A stretch of DNA of 64,000 bases from assembly GCA_025465095.1 (NCBI GenBank), contig JAODME010000012.1, positions 124,001 to 188,000 of the forward strand, written 5' to 3'. This stretch comes from Microbacteriaceae bacterium (lineage in GTDB: Bacteria; Actinomycetota; Actinomycetes; Actinomycetales; Microbacteriaceae). The notes below the pieces were generated by a model. It saw nothing but the letters and a program-made list of their open reading frames with translations, made no database searches and was not told the origin of the DNA. Made by a program: the position numbers and the translations under genes. Positions 1 through 7,309 of this stretch are shown piece by piece. Position 1 is the first letter of the stretch; every line of letters starts with the position of its first letter.

Positions 1-412
1 AAGAGTCGTTGAGGAGCATGAGCCTCGCGTGATGCGTCGAGGTGTAGTCATCCCGGATGACGAGGCCGCTCTCGCTGGAGCGGCCGATCGTCAAAGGCTG
101 ATTTCCAAGCGGCAGCTCGAGGCCCTCTCTTGCGCCGGAGGTGATCACCAGGCGGCTGGCGGACGTCGCCGTTGCGGCGGGTGCGGTGATGTGCGGAAGG
201 GCGTTGGCCGGAGTCTGGACGCGCTGTGACGGAGCGACGGCGGGCGGTGCGCTGGCCGCCGCGAACGGCGCCGCGGGCGCATCCTGGGCCTGTTGGCGGC
301 GCACACGCTGCCCGAACAAATCGGTGCGGAGGGCGTAGACGACGGCGAAGACGAACCCCCACAGCGCAACGAGGAAGGCCAGTCTCAGAATGAGGAGCGT
401 CAGCTCGCTCAC
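1..412 (-). CDS. fhaB: FhaB-type FHA domain protein (partial, cut by window edge)
   Basis: About 137 N-terminal residues are visible, starting at a GTG whose first bases overlap the fhaA stop codon (GTGA overlap). There is one membrane segment at roughly residues 3-28, a Pro/Ala-rich linker, then the start of an FHA domain with the typical GR-S-x-S stretch (TIGRSSESGLVIRDD). FHA domains bind phosphothreonine. In actinobacteria this small membrane-anchored FHA protein (FhaB/FipA) is encoded beside fhaA, pstP, rodA/ftsW, pbpA and pknB and links Ser/Thr kinase signalling to cell-wall growth. The phosphatase and kinase genes would be expected just outside the window on the left. The C-terminus is missing here. 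Confidence 0.88.
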   Translation of the reverse strand, partial: MSELTLLILRLAFLVALWGFVFAVVYALRTDLFGQRVRRQQAQDAPAAPFAAASAPPAVAPSQRVQTPANALPHITAPAATATSASRLVITSGAREGLELPLGNQPLTIGRSSESGLVIRDDYTSTHHARLMLLNDS

Positions 413-1134
413 TGTCCGGTGCCTCGCTCGCGATCGCTCCTGAGGCGCGTGGAGGGCTGGTCCACGTCGGCGGATTGGGCTAGCACTCGGAAAACAATAC
501 GGGTTCTGCCGATGGTGATGATTGAATCGGGGTCGAGCAGCGCCTTCGTGAGCGGTTCGCCGTTGAGCTGTGAACCGTTCGTGGAGCCGAGATCGTTGAC
601 CTGCGCCCGCTTGCCGTCCCAGAGCACTTCGACGTGCTTGCGGCTCGTGCCCGTGTCGTCGATGGTGATGTCGGCGTCGCCACCACGGCCGATGACGGTG
701 CGCGCCTTCATGATCGGGTAGCGCCTGCCGGCGACGTCGAGCACAGGAGTCCAGATCACCTCGCCCTTGACGTTCTCCGAGTCGACGCGGATCATGCCCT
801 CGCTGAGCCCGGTGTCTTCGCTTAGCCGGATGCTGATGCCGCCGGCGAACTGATAGCCCTGGGCGGTCGCATGAGTCTGCACCAACTGGGTCAGCTCGTC
901 GATGAGCGTCGGGCCGATGCCTGTCATGCGCTGATAGTCGGTCCGGCCGAGTCGCACGAGGAACTTGTTGGGCACGAGGATGCGCTCGCGACTCACCACG
1001 GCCGCCTTGGTGTCGAGCTCGCGGCGGAGGGCGCTCGTGATCTCGATCGGCGCCAGACCACTCTTGAAGGTCTTCGCGAACGCGCCGTTCACGGCGCGCT
1101 CGAGACCTCGCTCGAAGTTGTCCAACAGGCCCAC
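409..1134 (-). CDS. fhaA: FhaA-type protein: DUF3662 domain plus C-terminal FHA domain
   Basis: 241 residues starting at a GTG with a GAGGAA ribosome-binding site a few bases upstream. The N-terminal ~115 residues match the DUF3662 domain (begins MGLLDNFERGLERAVNGAF, with SALRRELD and VPNKFLVRL). The C-terminal ~90 residues form an FHA domain with GRGGDADITIDD, the SRKHVE strand and the NDLGSTNGS loop. In mycobacteria FhaA recognises phosphorylated MviN/MurJ and Ser/Thr kinases. It is the first gene seen of the minus-strand operon that continues into fhaB. It is shorter than mycobacterial FhaA, which has a long linker between the two domains. Confidence 0.93.
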   Translation of the reverse strand: MGLLDNFERGLERAVNGAFAKTFKSGLAPIEITSALRRELDTKAAVVSRERILVPNKFLVRLGRTDYQRMTGIGPTLIDELTQLVQTHATAQGYQFAGGISIRLSEDTGLSEGMIRVDSENVKGEVIWTPVLDVAGRRYPIMKARTVIGRGGDADITIDDTGTSRKHVEVLWDGKRAQVNDLGSTNGSQLNGEPLTKALLDPDSIITIGRTRIVFRVLAQSADVDQPSTRLRSDRERGTGQ

Positions 1135-1316
1135 GGGTTCCTCGTTCCGGTCATGGCGTGACTCTTGTATGTTAGCCGTCGGGCCTGCTATCGGCCTTTG
1201 CCCTGCCCGAGGGCCGTGCCGTGACGTGAAATACCTCCGGCGAATGAAGCGTCCCGTGCCGGCACCGGCTGACCCTTTCGGGTCGTGACATCCGTTGTGC
1301 TAATCTCGCCTAGTCT

Positions 1317-1403
1317 GCGCGAGTGGCGAAATTGGCAGACGCGCACGGTTCAGGTCCGTGTGCCCGAGAGGGCATGGGGGTTCAAGTCCCCCCTCGCGCA
1401 CCA
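1317..1403 (+). tRNA. tRNA-Leu (anticodon CAG)
   Basis: A class II tRNA with a long variable arm. Acceptor arms GCGCGAG and CTCGCGC pair fully, and an encoded CCA follows (1401-1403). The anticodon stem CACGG/CCGTG encloses the loop TTCAGGT, giving anticodon CAG, which reads CUG, the main Leu codon in this genome. The variable arm is GTGCCCGAGAGGGCAT-like and the T arm is GGGGGTTCAAGTCCCCC. A rho-independent-type hairpin lies 48 bases downstream. Confidence 0.97.
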
Positions 1404-1450
1404 CGGTGAGTTCTGCTCTTGAACTCGTCGAGTCCAGCTCTTGGCTGGCG

Positions 1451-1484
1451 AAGGCCGATCCGGAGTATTTCCGGATCGGCCTTT
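1451..1484 (+). terminator. Intrinsic terminator-like hairpin after tRNA-Leu
   Basis: A perfect 13-bp inverted repeat: AAGGCCGATCCGG at 1451-1463, a 7-base loop, CCGGATCGGCCTT at 1471-1483, followed by T and G. The A's at the 5' foot pair with the short T run. It sits between tRNA-Leu and the next gene, where a tRNA terminator is expected. Confidence 0.8.
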
Positions 1485-1591
1485 GTCGTTCCCGTCGCCG
1501 TTTGGTGGCCCACCGGAAGTGGTCACTAGCGCTTCGGAAGTAATGGCGCGCGTTCGTCGTTGACACCGACAAGCAACCGGAAGGACACCTC

Positions 1592-2446
1592 TTGTCATAC
1601 ATCGTCACCGCTACCACGGGTCACCTCGGCCGCCTCATCGTCGAAGCGCTGCTGGCGCGCGGCGTGACGCCCGCCGGCATCGTGGCCACCGCCCGCAATA
1701 CAGAGAAGTTGTCGACGTTGTCTGACATCGGAGTCAGGACCGCAGCGCTCGATTATGAGAAGCCCGAAAGCGTGACGGCGATCGTCGAACCTGGCGATGT
1801 TCTCATGCTGGTGTCCGGCAGCGAACTCGGACAGCGCGTGCAGCAGCACTCGAACGTGATCACGGCTGCGAAGGAAGCTGGAGTGAGCCGCATCGTGTAC
1901 ACGAGCGCTCCGAACGCCACGACGTCTGATCTGCTGCTGGCGCCTGAACACAAAGCGACGGAGGAGTTCCTGGTCTCCTCTGGCGTACCTTTCACCATCC
2001 TCCGAAACGGCTGGTACACGGAGAACTACGCGGGCGAGGTGAGCAAGGCCCGCCAGTCGGGTGAGATCGTCGCGAGCGTCGGTCACGGCAGAGTAGCCAG
2101 CGCCAGCCGTGCCGACTACGCGGACGCCGCGGCGGCCGCCCTCTTGGACGATTCGCTTTCCGGCCAGACCCTCGAGCTCTCCGGGGACCGCGCGTGGAGC
2201 TTCGATGAGCTGGCGTCGACGATTGGCACGCTCATCGGCAGCGAGGTCGCGTTCCGCAACCTCACGCCGGCCGAGCACGCGGAAATGCTCACCGGGTTCG
2301 GGCTCGACGAGCCCACGGTCGCCTTCGTCGTCGGATTGGACAGCAATATCCGTGACGGACTGCTCGGCGAGACGAGCGGCGACCTCGCGCGTCTTACCGG
2401 TAAGCCGACGACACCGCTCGCGGTGGGCCTCGCCCCAAGCGTGTGA
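1592..2446 (+). CDS. NmrA/QorB-type NAD(P)-binding oxidoreductase (atypical SDR)
   Basis: 284 residues. The chosen TTG start (SYIVTATTGHLGRL) has AAGGA about 9-10 bases upstream and begins just ahead of the dinucleotide-binding motif TGHLGRL, so little could be missing. TARNTEKL at the end of beta-2 suggests NADP preference. The central YTSAPNAT and LRNGWYTENY stretches are typical of NAD(P)H:quinone oxidoreductase 2 (QorB)/NmrA-like proteins, which reduce quinones or act as redox sensors. QorB is often beside an HxlR regulator, but none is seen here. The exact substrate cannot be told from sequence. Confidence 0.85.
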   Translation: MSYIVTATTGHLGRLIVEALLARGVTPAGIVATARNTEKLSTLSDIGVRTAALDYEKPESVTAIVEPGDVLMLVSGSELGQRVQQHSNVITAAKEAGVSRIVYTSAPNATTSDLLLAPEHKATEEFLVSSGVPFTILRNGWYTENYAGEVSKARQSGEIVASVGHGRVASASRADYADAAAAALLDDSLSGQTLELSGDRAWSFDELASTIGTLIGSEVAFRNLTPAEHAEMLTGFGLDEPTVAFVVGLDSNIRDGLLGETSGDLARLTGKPTTPLAVGLAPSV

Positions 2447-2481
2447 CGCACAGGGGTCCCAATCGCTAACCAGCAATCGTC

Positions 2482-2503
2482 GCTATCGACCTTTCGCGAT
2501 AGC
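2482..2503. terminator. Hairpin between convergent genes
   Basis: GCTATCG at 2482-2488 and CGATAGC at 2497-2503 form a 7-bp stem with an 8-base loop. It lies 36 bases past the qorB-like stop and downstream of the convergent membrane-protein gene. A second short stem, GCCGCC/GGCGGC, follows at about 2502-2529. There is no clear T run, so this is a tentative bidirectional terminator. Confidence 0.35.
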
Positions 2504-2595
2504 CGCCTGACCAGCGCTTTCTTGGCGGCTGAAGGCACCATCAGTGTGCCATGCCGGGTCGAGTTCCTAGTGCTGCCGCCCTGCCCCAAGGTGGA

Positions 2596-2877
2596 CTAGG
2601 CGCGCTTCCTCGCGGAGCGGATGAGGACCGCAGCGACGAACAGGATAGCGAGCACCGCCCCACCGATGAAGAGCGAAAGAACCAAGGTGTTCACCAGCTC
2701 GGGGGACACGCTCTCGGCCGTGCCGTGTGCTGCATCATTCGACGCCTGGCTGCTCGCCGCCGGAAGCAACTGGAGGATGACGGTGAGCAGGAACACCGAC
2801 GCCAGCAGGGCCACGGCCGGGAAGCCCGGGCGGATGTGCTGCACGCGTGCTGTTTGATCTGCTGAACTCAAGAACAC
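2596..2877 (-). CDS. Small hypothetical membrane protein
   Basis: 93 residues with two predicted membrane helices, at about residues 20-42 (FPAVALLASVFLLTVILQLLPA) and 65-88 (LVLSLFIGGAVLAILFVAAVLI), and a basic C-terminal tail (RSARKRA). The extracellular or periplasmic loop between them is short and polar. The GTG start at 2877 has GTGAG about 4 bases upstream; a shorter form starting at the GTG at 2844 is possible. No family is recognised and the neighbours give no function. Confidence 0.6.
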   Translation of the reverse strand: MFLSSADQTARVQHIRPGFPAVALLASVFLLTVILQLLPAASSQASNDAAHGTAESVSPELVNTLVLSLFIGGAVLAILFVAAVLIRSARKRA

Positions 2878-3080
2878 AACTCACTGTGAGAACTGCACCA
2901 GGCGTGCAGATCATCTGAACATAGAGGTTCCACTGACGCGGAAAGCGCGCAACCGCGCGTCTGCCCCGAACTGGGGACGGCCTATTGGCGCCGGAGCGAG
3001 GTAGAGCGGCGCCCTCCGATCAAGGCCGGGGCGGCAAACACCGTACGGCAGCCGAGCGGGGTCGCGTGTTACCTTCTGGA
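2878..3080. other. Structured 203-base leader region between divergent genes
   Basis: This region separates the small membrane protein gene (minus) from the type III PKS gene (plus). It holds several short inverted repeats: CTCAC-T-GTGAG at 2880-2890, GCGCG/CGCGC near 2946-2960, CCCC/GGGG around CCCCGAACTGGGG, and two GGCGCC blocks near 2989 and 3007. A TTACCT hexamer ends 6 bases before the PKS ATG and could be a leaderless -10 element. The region must carry the promoter of the PKS operon, but no operator can be named. Confidence 0.35.
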
Positions 3081-4151
3081 ATGGCTCGAATCGCGGCGGT
3101 CGCTCCGGCACTTCCTGCCTTCGCGTATCCCCAGGCCGAGATCACCGAGACCATCGGTTCTCTCGTCACAGGGGACCCGACTAAGCGTGCCCTGCTCGAG
3201 CGGCTCCACGCCGGAAGTCACGTGGATACCAGGCACCTCGTGATGCCCCTGGAGAAGTACCTCCACCCGCAGACCTTCACCCAGTCGAACGACATGTTCA
3301 TCGACGTTGCGGCCGATCTCGCCGAGCAATCGCTCCGTGCCGCACTGGACACGGCGGGGCTTGAACCCAGCGACATCGACTACGTCATGTTCACCTCGGT
3401 GACCGGAATCTCCGCCCCATCCATCGATGCGCTGCTCGTGGCACGGCTCGGACTGCGGCCCGACGTCAAGAGGGTTCCAATGTACGGTTTGGGCTGTGTC
3501 GCCGGAGCCGCCGGCATCGCCCGAGTGAACGACTACCTGGCCGGGCATCCGCACGCGGTCGCCGCCCTCGTCGCCGTCGAGCTGTGCTCGCTCACCTTTC
3601 AGCGCGACGACGACTCGATGGCCAACCTCGTGGCGACCGGCCTGTTCGGCGACGGCGCGGCATCGGTCCTCATCGTCGGCGACGAGCGCGCGAAACGGAT
3701 GCCGGTTACCGGCCCGGACATCATCGACACGAGAAGCCAGCTGTACCCGGACACGGAGGAGGTGATCGGGTTCAACGCGAGCGAGACGGGGTTTCGGATC
3801 GTGCTCACCGCCCGGGTGAGCGAGATCGTCGAGAAGAACTTCGGGAGCGACGTCGCCGCGTTCCTCCGCGAGAACGGCTGCTCCGTGGACGAGATTGAGC
3901 GCTGGGTCGCGCATCCCGGCGGCCCGCGAGTGCTCGAGGCCTTCTCGACGGCCCTCGGTCTCGCCGACGGGACGCTCGACATCAGTTGGAACTCGCTCGC
4001 CCGCGTCGGCAACCTGTCGTCCGTGTCCGTGCTGCATATCCTCGCCGACTCGCTCGACGAGGGCGTTCAGAGAGCGGGTGAGAACACCCTGCTCTTCGCC
4101 CTCGGACCGGGCATCTCGGCGGAGCTCGTTCTGCTGCGTTGGCCGACGTGA
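3081..4151 (+). CDS. Type III polyketide synthase (SrsA-like alkylresorcinol/alkylpyrone synthase)
   Basis: 356 residues, full length for the chalcone synthase superfamily. The catalytic triad is present: Cys139 in YGLGCVAGAAG, His278 in WVAHPGGP and Asn311 in VGNLSSVSV, with the closing GPGISAE loop near the C-terminus. These enzymes extend an acyl-CoA starter with malonyl or methylmalonyl units and cyclise the product. The next two overlapping genes encode an ICMT-type methyltransferase and an FAD monooxygenase, the composition of Streptomyces griseus srsABC, whose SrsA makes alkylresorcinols from fatty acyl starters. A phenolic lipid is therefore the likely product; starter length and methyl branching cannot be read from sequence. 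Confidence 0.93.
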   Translation: MARIAAVAPALPAFAYPQAEITETIGSLVTGDPTKRALLERLHAGSHVDTRHLVMPLEKYLHPQTFTQSNDMFIDVAADLAEQSLRAALDTAGLEPSDIDYVMFTSVTGISAPSIDALLVARLGLRPDVKRVPMYGLGCVAGAAGIARVNDYLAGHPHAVAALVAVELCSLTFQRDDDSMANLVATGLFGDGAASVLIVGDERAKRMPVTGPDIIDTRSQLYPDTEEVIGFNASETGFRIVLTARVSEIVEKNFGSDVAAFLRENGCSVDEIERWVAHPGGPRVLEAFSTALGLADGTLDISWNSLARVGNLSSVSVLHILADSLDEGVQRAGENTLLFALGPGISAELVLLRWPT

Positions 4152-4687
4152 TCGCATACACGTTCCTGATTCTCGTGACCGGGGTGGAACGCATCGTGGA
4201 GCTCATCGTGTCCGTGCGAAACGCGCGCTGGGCGTTCGCCCGTGGAGGGGTGGAGTACGGCAGGGGGCACTTCCCGTTCATGGTCGCCCTGCACACCGGC
4301 CTGCTGCTCGCCTGTCTCGCGGAGGTGTTCCTGCTCGACCGGCCGTTCCATCCCCTGCTCGGCTGGCCCATGCTCGTGATTGTCCTGCTGTGTCAGGTTG
4401 CGCGCTACTGGATCATCGGATCTCTCGGGCGCCAGTGGAACGCCCGCGTGATCGTCGTTCCGGGACTCGGCCGCGTCGTGCGCGGGCCATACCGCTTCTC
4501 GTGGCTGCGGCATCCGAACTATCTCGTCGTCGTGATCGAAGGAATCGCGCTCCCTCTCGTGCACACGGCATGGATCACCGCCATCGTCTTCACGGTGCTC
4601 AACGCGATACTGCTTCTCCGGTTCCGGATCCCGACCGAGAATCACGCCCTCGCGTCCCTCGACCCGCCGGCCTTCCGCACGCCATGA
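4148..4687 (+). CDS. Isoprenylcysteine carboxyl methyltransferase-family (SrsB-like) membrane methyltransferase
   Basis: 179 residues from the GTG at 4148, which overlaps the PKS stop (GTGA); an in-frame TTG at 4139 is an alternative. There are four or five hydrophobic segments, and the C-terminal catalytic region of the ICMT family is present: GPYRFSWLRHPNYLVVVIEG, where the RHPNY motif and following Glu shape the SAM pocket. SrsB of Streptomyces O-methylates alkylresorcinols with this same fold. Position directly between the PKS and the FAD monooxygenase, with overlaps on both sides, supports a tailoring role on a membrane-embedded phenolic lipid rather than on prenylated proteins. Confidence 0.87.
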   Translation: MIAYTFLILVTGVERIVELIVSVRNARWAFARGGVEYGRGHFPFMVALHTGLLLACLAEVFLLDRPFHPLLGWPMLVIVLLCQVARYWIIGSLGRQWNARVIVVPGLGRVVRGPYRFSWLRHPNYLVVVIEGIALPLVHTAWITAIVFTVLNAILLLRFRIPTENHALASLDPPAFRTP

Positions 4688-5712
4688 CGCACGACGTCGA
4701 CGTGCTGGTGGTCGGCGGCGGGCCGATCGGGCTCGCGGCCGCGATCGAGGCACGGATGCTCGGACTCACCGCCGTCGTCGTCGAGCCGCGAGAGCCGGGC
4801 ATCGACAAGGCGTGCGGCGAGGGACTGATGCCCGGAGCCGTGCCCGCCCTCGCTCGCCTGGGAGTTGTGCCGGAGGGCTACCCGATTCGAGGTGTCGCCT
4901 ACCAGTCCTCGCGAAGGCGGGCCGAGCATCGTTTCCGGTCGGGGCACGCGCTGGGGGTTCGCCGGACGGTGCTCAGTGTGACGCTGTCGGCCCGCGCAGA
5001 GGCGGTCGGTGTCGTTCGACTTCCGGCGCGGGTCGAGTCGATCTCGCAGGATCCCTCGGGCGTCGCCGCGGCCGGGCTCCGAGCGCGTTATCTGCTCGGC
5101 GCGGACGGGCTGCACTCCACCGTGCGTGAACTCGTCGGGCTGGGCGTCGGAGTTCCTCCCGAGGGTCGCCGTTTCGGCCTGCGACGGCACTTCCTCGTCG
5201 CGCCGTGGAGCGACTGCATCGAGGTGCACTGGACCCGCGACGTCGAGGCGTACGTGACTCCCGTCGCCGCGGACACGGTCGGGGTTGCGATCCTCGGACC
5301 GGTCGGCACGAGCTTCGACGCGGCGCTCGCGACGATCCCGGCGCTTGCGGAACGGGTTGCCGGTGGGGTGCCGGCGAGTTCGCTGCGTGGCGCTGGCCCG
5401 TTCCACCAGCGGACCGTTCGGCGTTCGGTCGGTCGGGTGATGCTCGTCGGCGACGCATCCGGTTACGTCGACGCCATCACGGGGGAGGGTATCCGGGTCG
5501 GCCTTGCGCAGGCGCGCGCCGCGATCGAGTGCATATCGGCGGCGCGTCCCGGTTTCTACGAGCGAGAATGGATGCTGCGCACGCGCGATTTCCGGCTGCT
5601 GACCGGGGGAGTCGTGGCTCTCGGTGCCTCTGCATTTCGGGCTGGGATCGTGCCGGCCGCGGTGGCGTTTCCGCGGGTGTTCGGCGGGATCGTGGAGCGT
5701 CTCGCGCGGTGA
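4684..5712 (+). CDS. FAD-dependent monooxygenase (SrsC-like hydroxylase)
   Basis: 342 residues; the ATG overlaps the methyltransferase stop (ATGA). The N-terminal Rossmann FAD motif is VVGGGPIGLAAAIEA, followed by an E-R-type ribose contact (VVEPREPG), a conserved GEGLMPGA segment, the DG motif GADGLHSTVR and the FAD-phosphate motif GRVMLVGDASGYVDAITGEGI. This is the geranylgeranyl reductase/PHBH-type flavoprotein group. In the srs operon the equivalent enzyme hydroxylates the resorcinol ring, which leads to quinone-type lipids. The operon ends here, 89 bases before a convergent gene. Confidence 0.88.
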   Translation: MTHDVDVLVVGGGPIGLAAAIEARMLGLTAVVVEPREPGIDKACGEGLMPGAVPALARLGVVPEGYPIRGVAYQSSRRRAEHRFRSGHALGVRRTVLSVTLSARAEAVGVVRLPARVESISQDPSGVAAAGLRARYLLGADGLHSTVRELVGLGVGVPPEGRRFGLRRHFLVAPWSDCIEVHWTRDVEAYVTPVAADTVGVAILGPVGTSFDAALATIPALAERVAGGVPASSLRGAGPFHQRTVRRSVGRVMLVGDASGYVDAITGEGIRVGLAQARAAIECISAARPGFYEREWMLRTRDFRLLTGGVVALGASAFRAGIVPAAVAFPRVFGGIVERLAR

Positions 5713-5733
5713 GCACCTCACCGCGGTCGCTCA

Positions 5734-5747
5734 CCGGGTGAACCCGG
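5734..5747. terminator. Short GC hairpin between convergent genes
   Basis: CCGGG at 5734-5738, tetraloop TGAA, CCCGG at 5743-5747. It lies 22 bases past the monooxygenase stop and ahead of the convergent phosphatase gene. There is no T run, so termination activity is only suggested. Confidence 0.3.
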
Positions 5748-5801
5748 GCCGAATCAGCGAAGTGGGGCTACCGCGCAGGTCCGCTTCGCCCGGGTCGCCC
5801 T

Positions 5802-6461
5802 CTACCTGCCGAGCAGGAGGGGAACGAGCTGCTCGGGGGCCTGTACCACCTCGATCGTTCCGACGTGCTCGGCCGGAGAACCGTACCCCCACTCAACGAA
5901 GATCGTCGGCACACCGTTCGCCGCGGCACCCTCCACGTCGTGCTTGCGGTCTCCGACCATCACAGGCCTGGATACATCCGCCCCGAGGGCCTTCAGTCGC
6001 ACGAGCGCCTCGGCGATCACGTCCGCCTTTGCGCTGCGCACCTCGTCGGCGGAGGCGCCGGTAATCACGTCGAAGTACTGGGTGAGGTTCGCATTGTCGA
6101 GCATCACGGCCGCGGGAAACTCCGGCTTGGAAGTGGCGAGCGACAGAAGCAACGGGCTCTTGTGGATCGCGCGGAGCACCTCCGGAATTCCCGGGTAGAC
6201 CGAGCTGTTCGAGGTGCCGTTCTCGAGGTAGTGACGACGGTAGATCGCGAGGGCCTGCGCGGACTCCTCATGCGTCATCCCGGCGAGGTCGCGGAACGAG
6301 TCGAGGATCGGCGGCCCGACATACTCGAGCAGTTCGGCGGCGGACGGCACAGGCTTGCCGAGCTCCTCGAACATGAGCCCGAGGCTAGCCGTGATGCCGG
6401 GGGCGGAGTGCGTGATCGTGCCGTCGAGGTCGAAGAGGATGCAGGTCCAGTCGGTATTCAT
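5802..6461 (-). CDS. HAD-superfamily hydrolase, phosphoglycolate phosphatase-like
   Basis: 219 residues. The haloacid dehalogenase motifs are complete: motif I LFDLDGTITHS with nucleophile Asp11 and Asp13, motif II LSLATSKPEF, and motif IV VMVGDRKHDVEGA. The helical cap between motifs I and II places it in subfamily IA with Gph/PGP. The ATG at 6461 was chosen over longer upstream reading because a TAGGCT -10 element lies 7 bases before it. It could remove 2-phosphoglycolate or act as a pyrophosphatase or nucleotidase; substrate is unproven. Confidence 0.88.
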   Translation of the reverse strand: MNTDWTCILFDLDGTITHSAPGITASLGLMFEELGKPVPSAAELLEYVGPPILDSFRDLAGMTHEESAQALAIYRRHYLENGTSNSSVYPGIPEVLRAIHKSPLLLSLATSKPEFPAAVMLDNANLTQYFDVITGASADEVRSAKADVIAEALVRLKALGADVSRPVMVGDRKHDVEGAAANGVPTIFVEWGYGSPAEHVGTIEVVQAPEQLVPLLLGR

Positions 6462-6468
6462 CCATCCC

Positions 6469-6474
6469 AGCCTA
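6469..6474 (-). promoter_or_regulatory. -10 element (TAGGCT) of the HAD phosphatase gene
   Basis: TAGGCT on the minus strand ends 7 bases before the ATG at 6461, so transcription would begin at or next to the start codon. Confidence 0.45.
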
Positions 6475-6613
6475 TTCGCGCCACGCCATCCTGCTTCCTC
6501 GCGCAATCCGGGAATCTTCGTCGTGGAAGTAGCGGAATCGGCTCCGATCCCCGTAACGAACAGGAATCAGCGCGGAAGTTCCTGAATTGCGGGGGAGAGG
6601 GTATCCGAGGGAC

Positions 6614-7309
6614 TCAGAACAAGCGGGAGTGGCTGTCGTCGAGGCCGCGCATCTCGTCGTAGTCCAGGGTGACGCACCGGATGCCGCGATCCAGCGCGAG
6701 CGTGCGAGCCTGTGGTTTGATCTCCTGCGCTGCGAACACCCCCGCGACCGGCGCGAGCAACGGATCACGATTCATGAGCTCGAGGTAGCGGGTGAGCTGT
6801 TCCACGCCGTCGATGTCGCCGCGGCGCTTGATCTCCACCGCCACCGAGCGGCCGGAATCATCCGTCGCCAGGATATCGACCGGTCCGATGGCGGTCATGT
6901 ATTCGCGACGCACGAGCCGGTATCCGTCCCCGAGCAGGCCGATCTGCTCGGCAAGGAGCTTCTGCAAGTGCGACTCGACGCCGTCCTTCTGCAGGCCGGG
7001 GTCGACACCGCGCTCGTGCGCGGAGTCATGCAGGATCTCGTGAATCTGGATGACCAGCAGGTCCCCAGTCTTCGCCTGGGTCACCCTCCAGGTCTCAGTG
7101 ACGCCTGCCTCGAGCTGCAGCTTGTCGGGGTCCAGCACGGAAACCGAGCAGGGCGGGCTCATCCAGATGAGCGGCTTGTAGCTCAGCGAATCGCTGTGCA
7201 CGAGCACGCTGCCGTCGGCCTTGAGTAGCAGGAGCCGGTTCGCGAGCGGCAAATGAGCGCTGAGGCGCCCGGCATAGTCGACGGAGCAGCGGGCGATGAC
7301 GAGACGCAC
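6614..7309 (-). CDS. nucS: Mismatch-specific endonuclease NucS/EndoMS
   Basis: 231 residues, the usual length. The N-terminal half is the DNA-binding/dimer domain. The C-terminal half is the nuclease with Asp145 (GPVDIL), Glu159 and Lys161 (VAVEIKRRG), which have the same spacing as the archaeal EndoMS catalytic residues. It cuts both strands at mismatches and provides the non-canonical mismatch repair of actinobacteria that lack MutS/MutL. The C-terminus ends in SRLF, resembling the short hydrophobic tail through which NucS binds the sliding clamp. Its GTG start follows directly after the TAA of the upstream MFS gene, with GAAGGAAG upstream, so translation is probably coupled. Confidence 0.95.
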   Translation of the reverse strand: MRLVIARCSVDYAGRLSAHLPLANRLLLLKADGSVLVHSDSLSYKPLIWMSPPCSVSVLDPDKLQLEAGVTETWRVTQAKTGDLLVIQIHEILHDSAHERGVDPGLQKDGVESHLQKLLAEQIGLLGDGYRLVRREYMTAIGPVDILATDDSGRSVAVEIKRRGDIDGVEQLTRYLELMNRDPLLAPVAGVFAAQEIKPQARTLALDRGIRCVTLDYDEMRGLDDSHSRLF

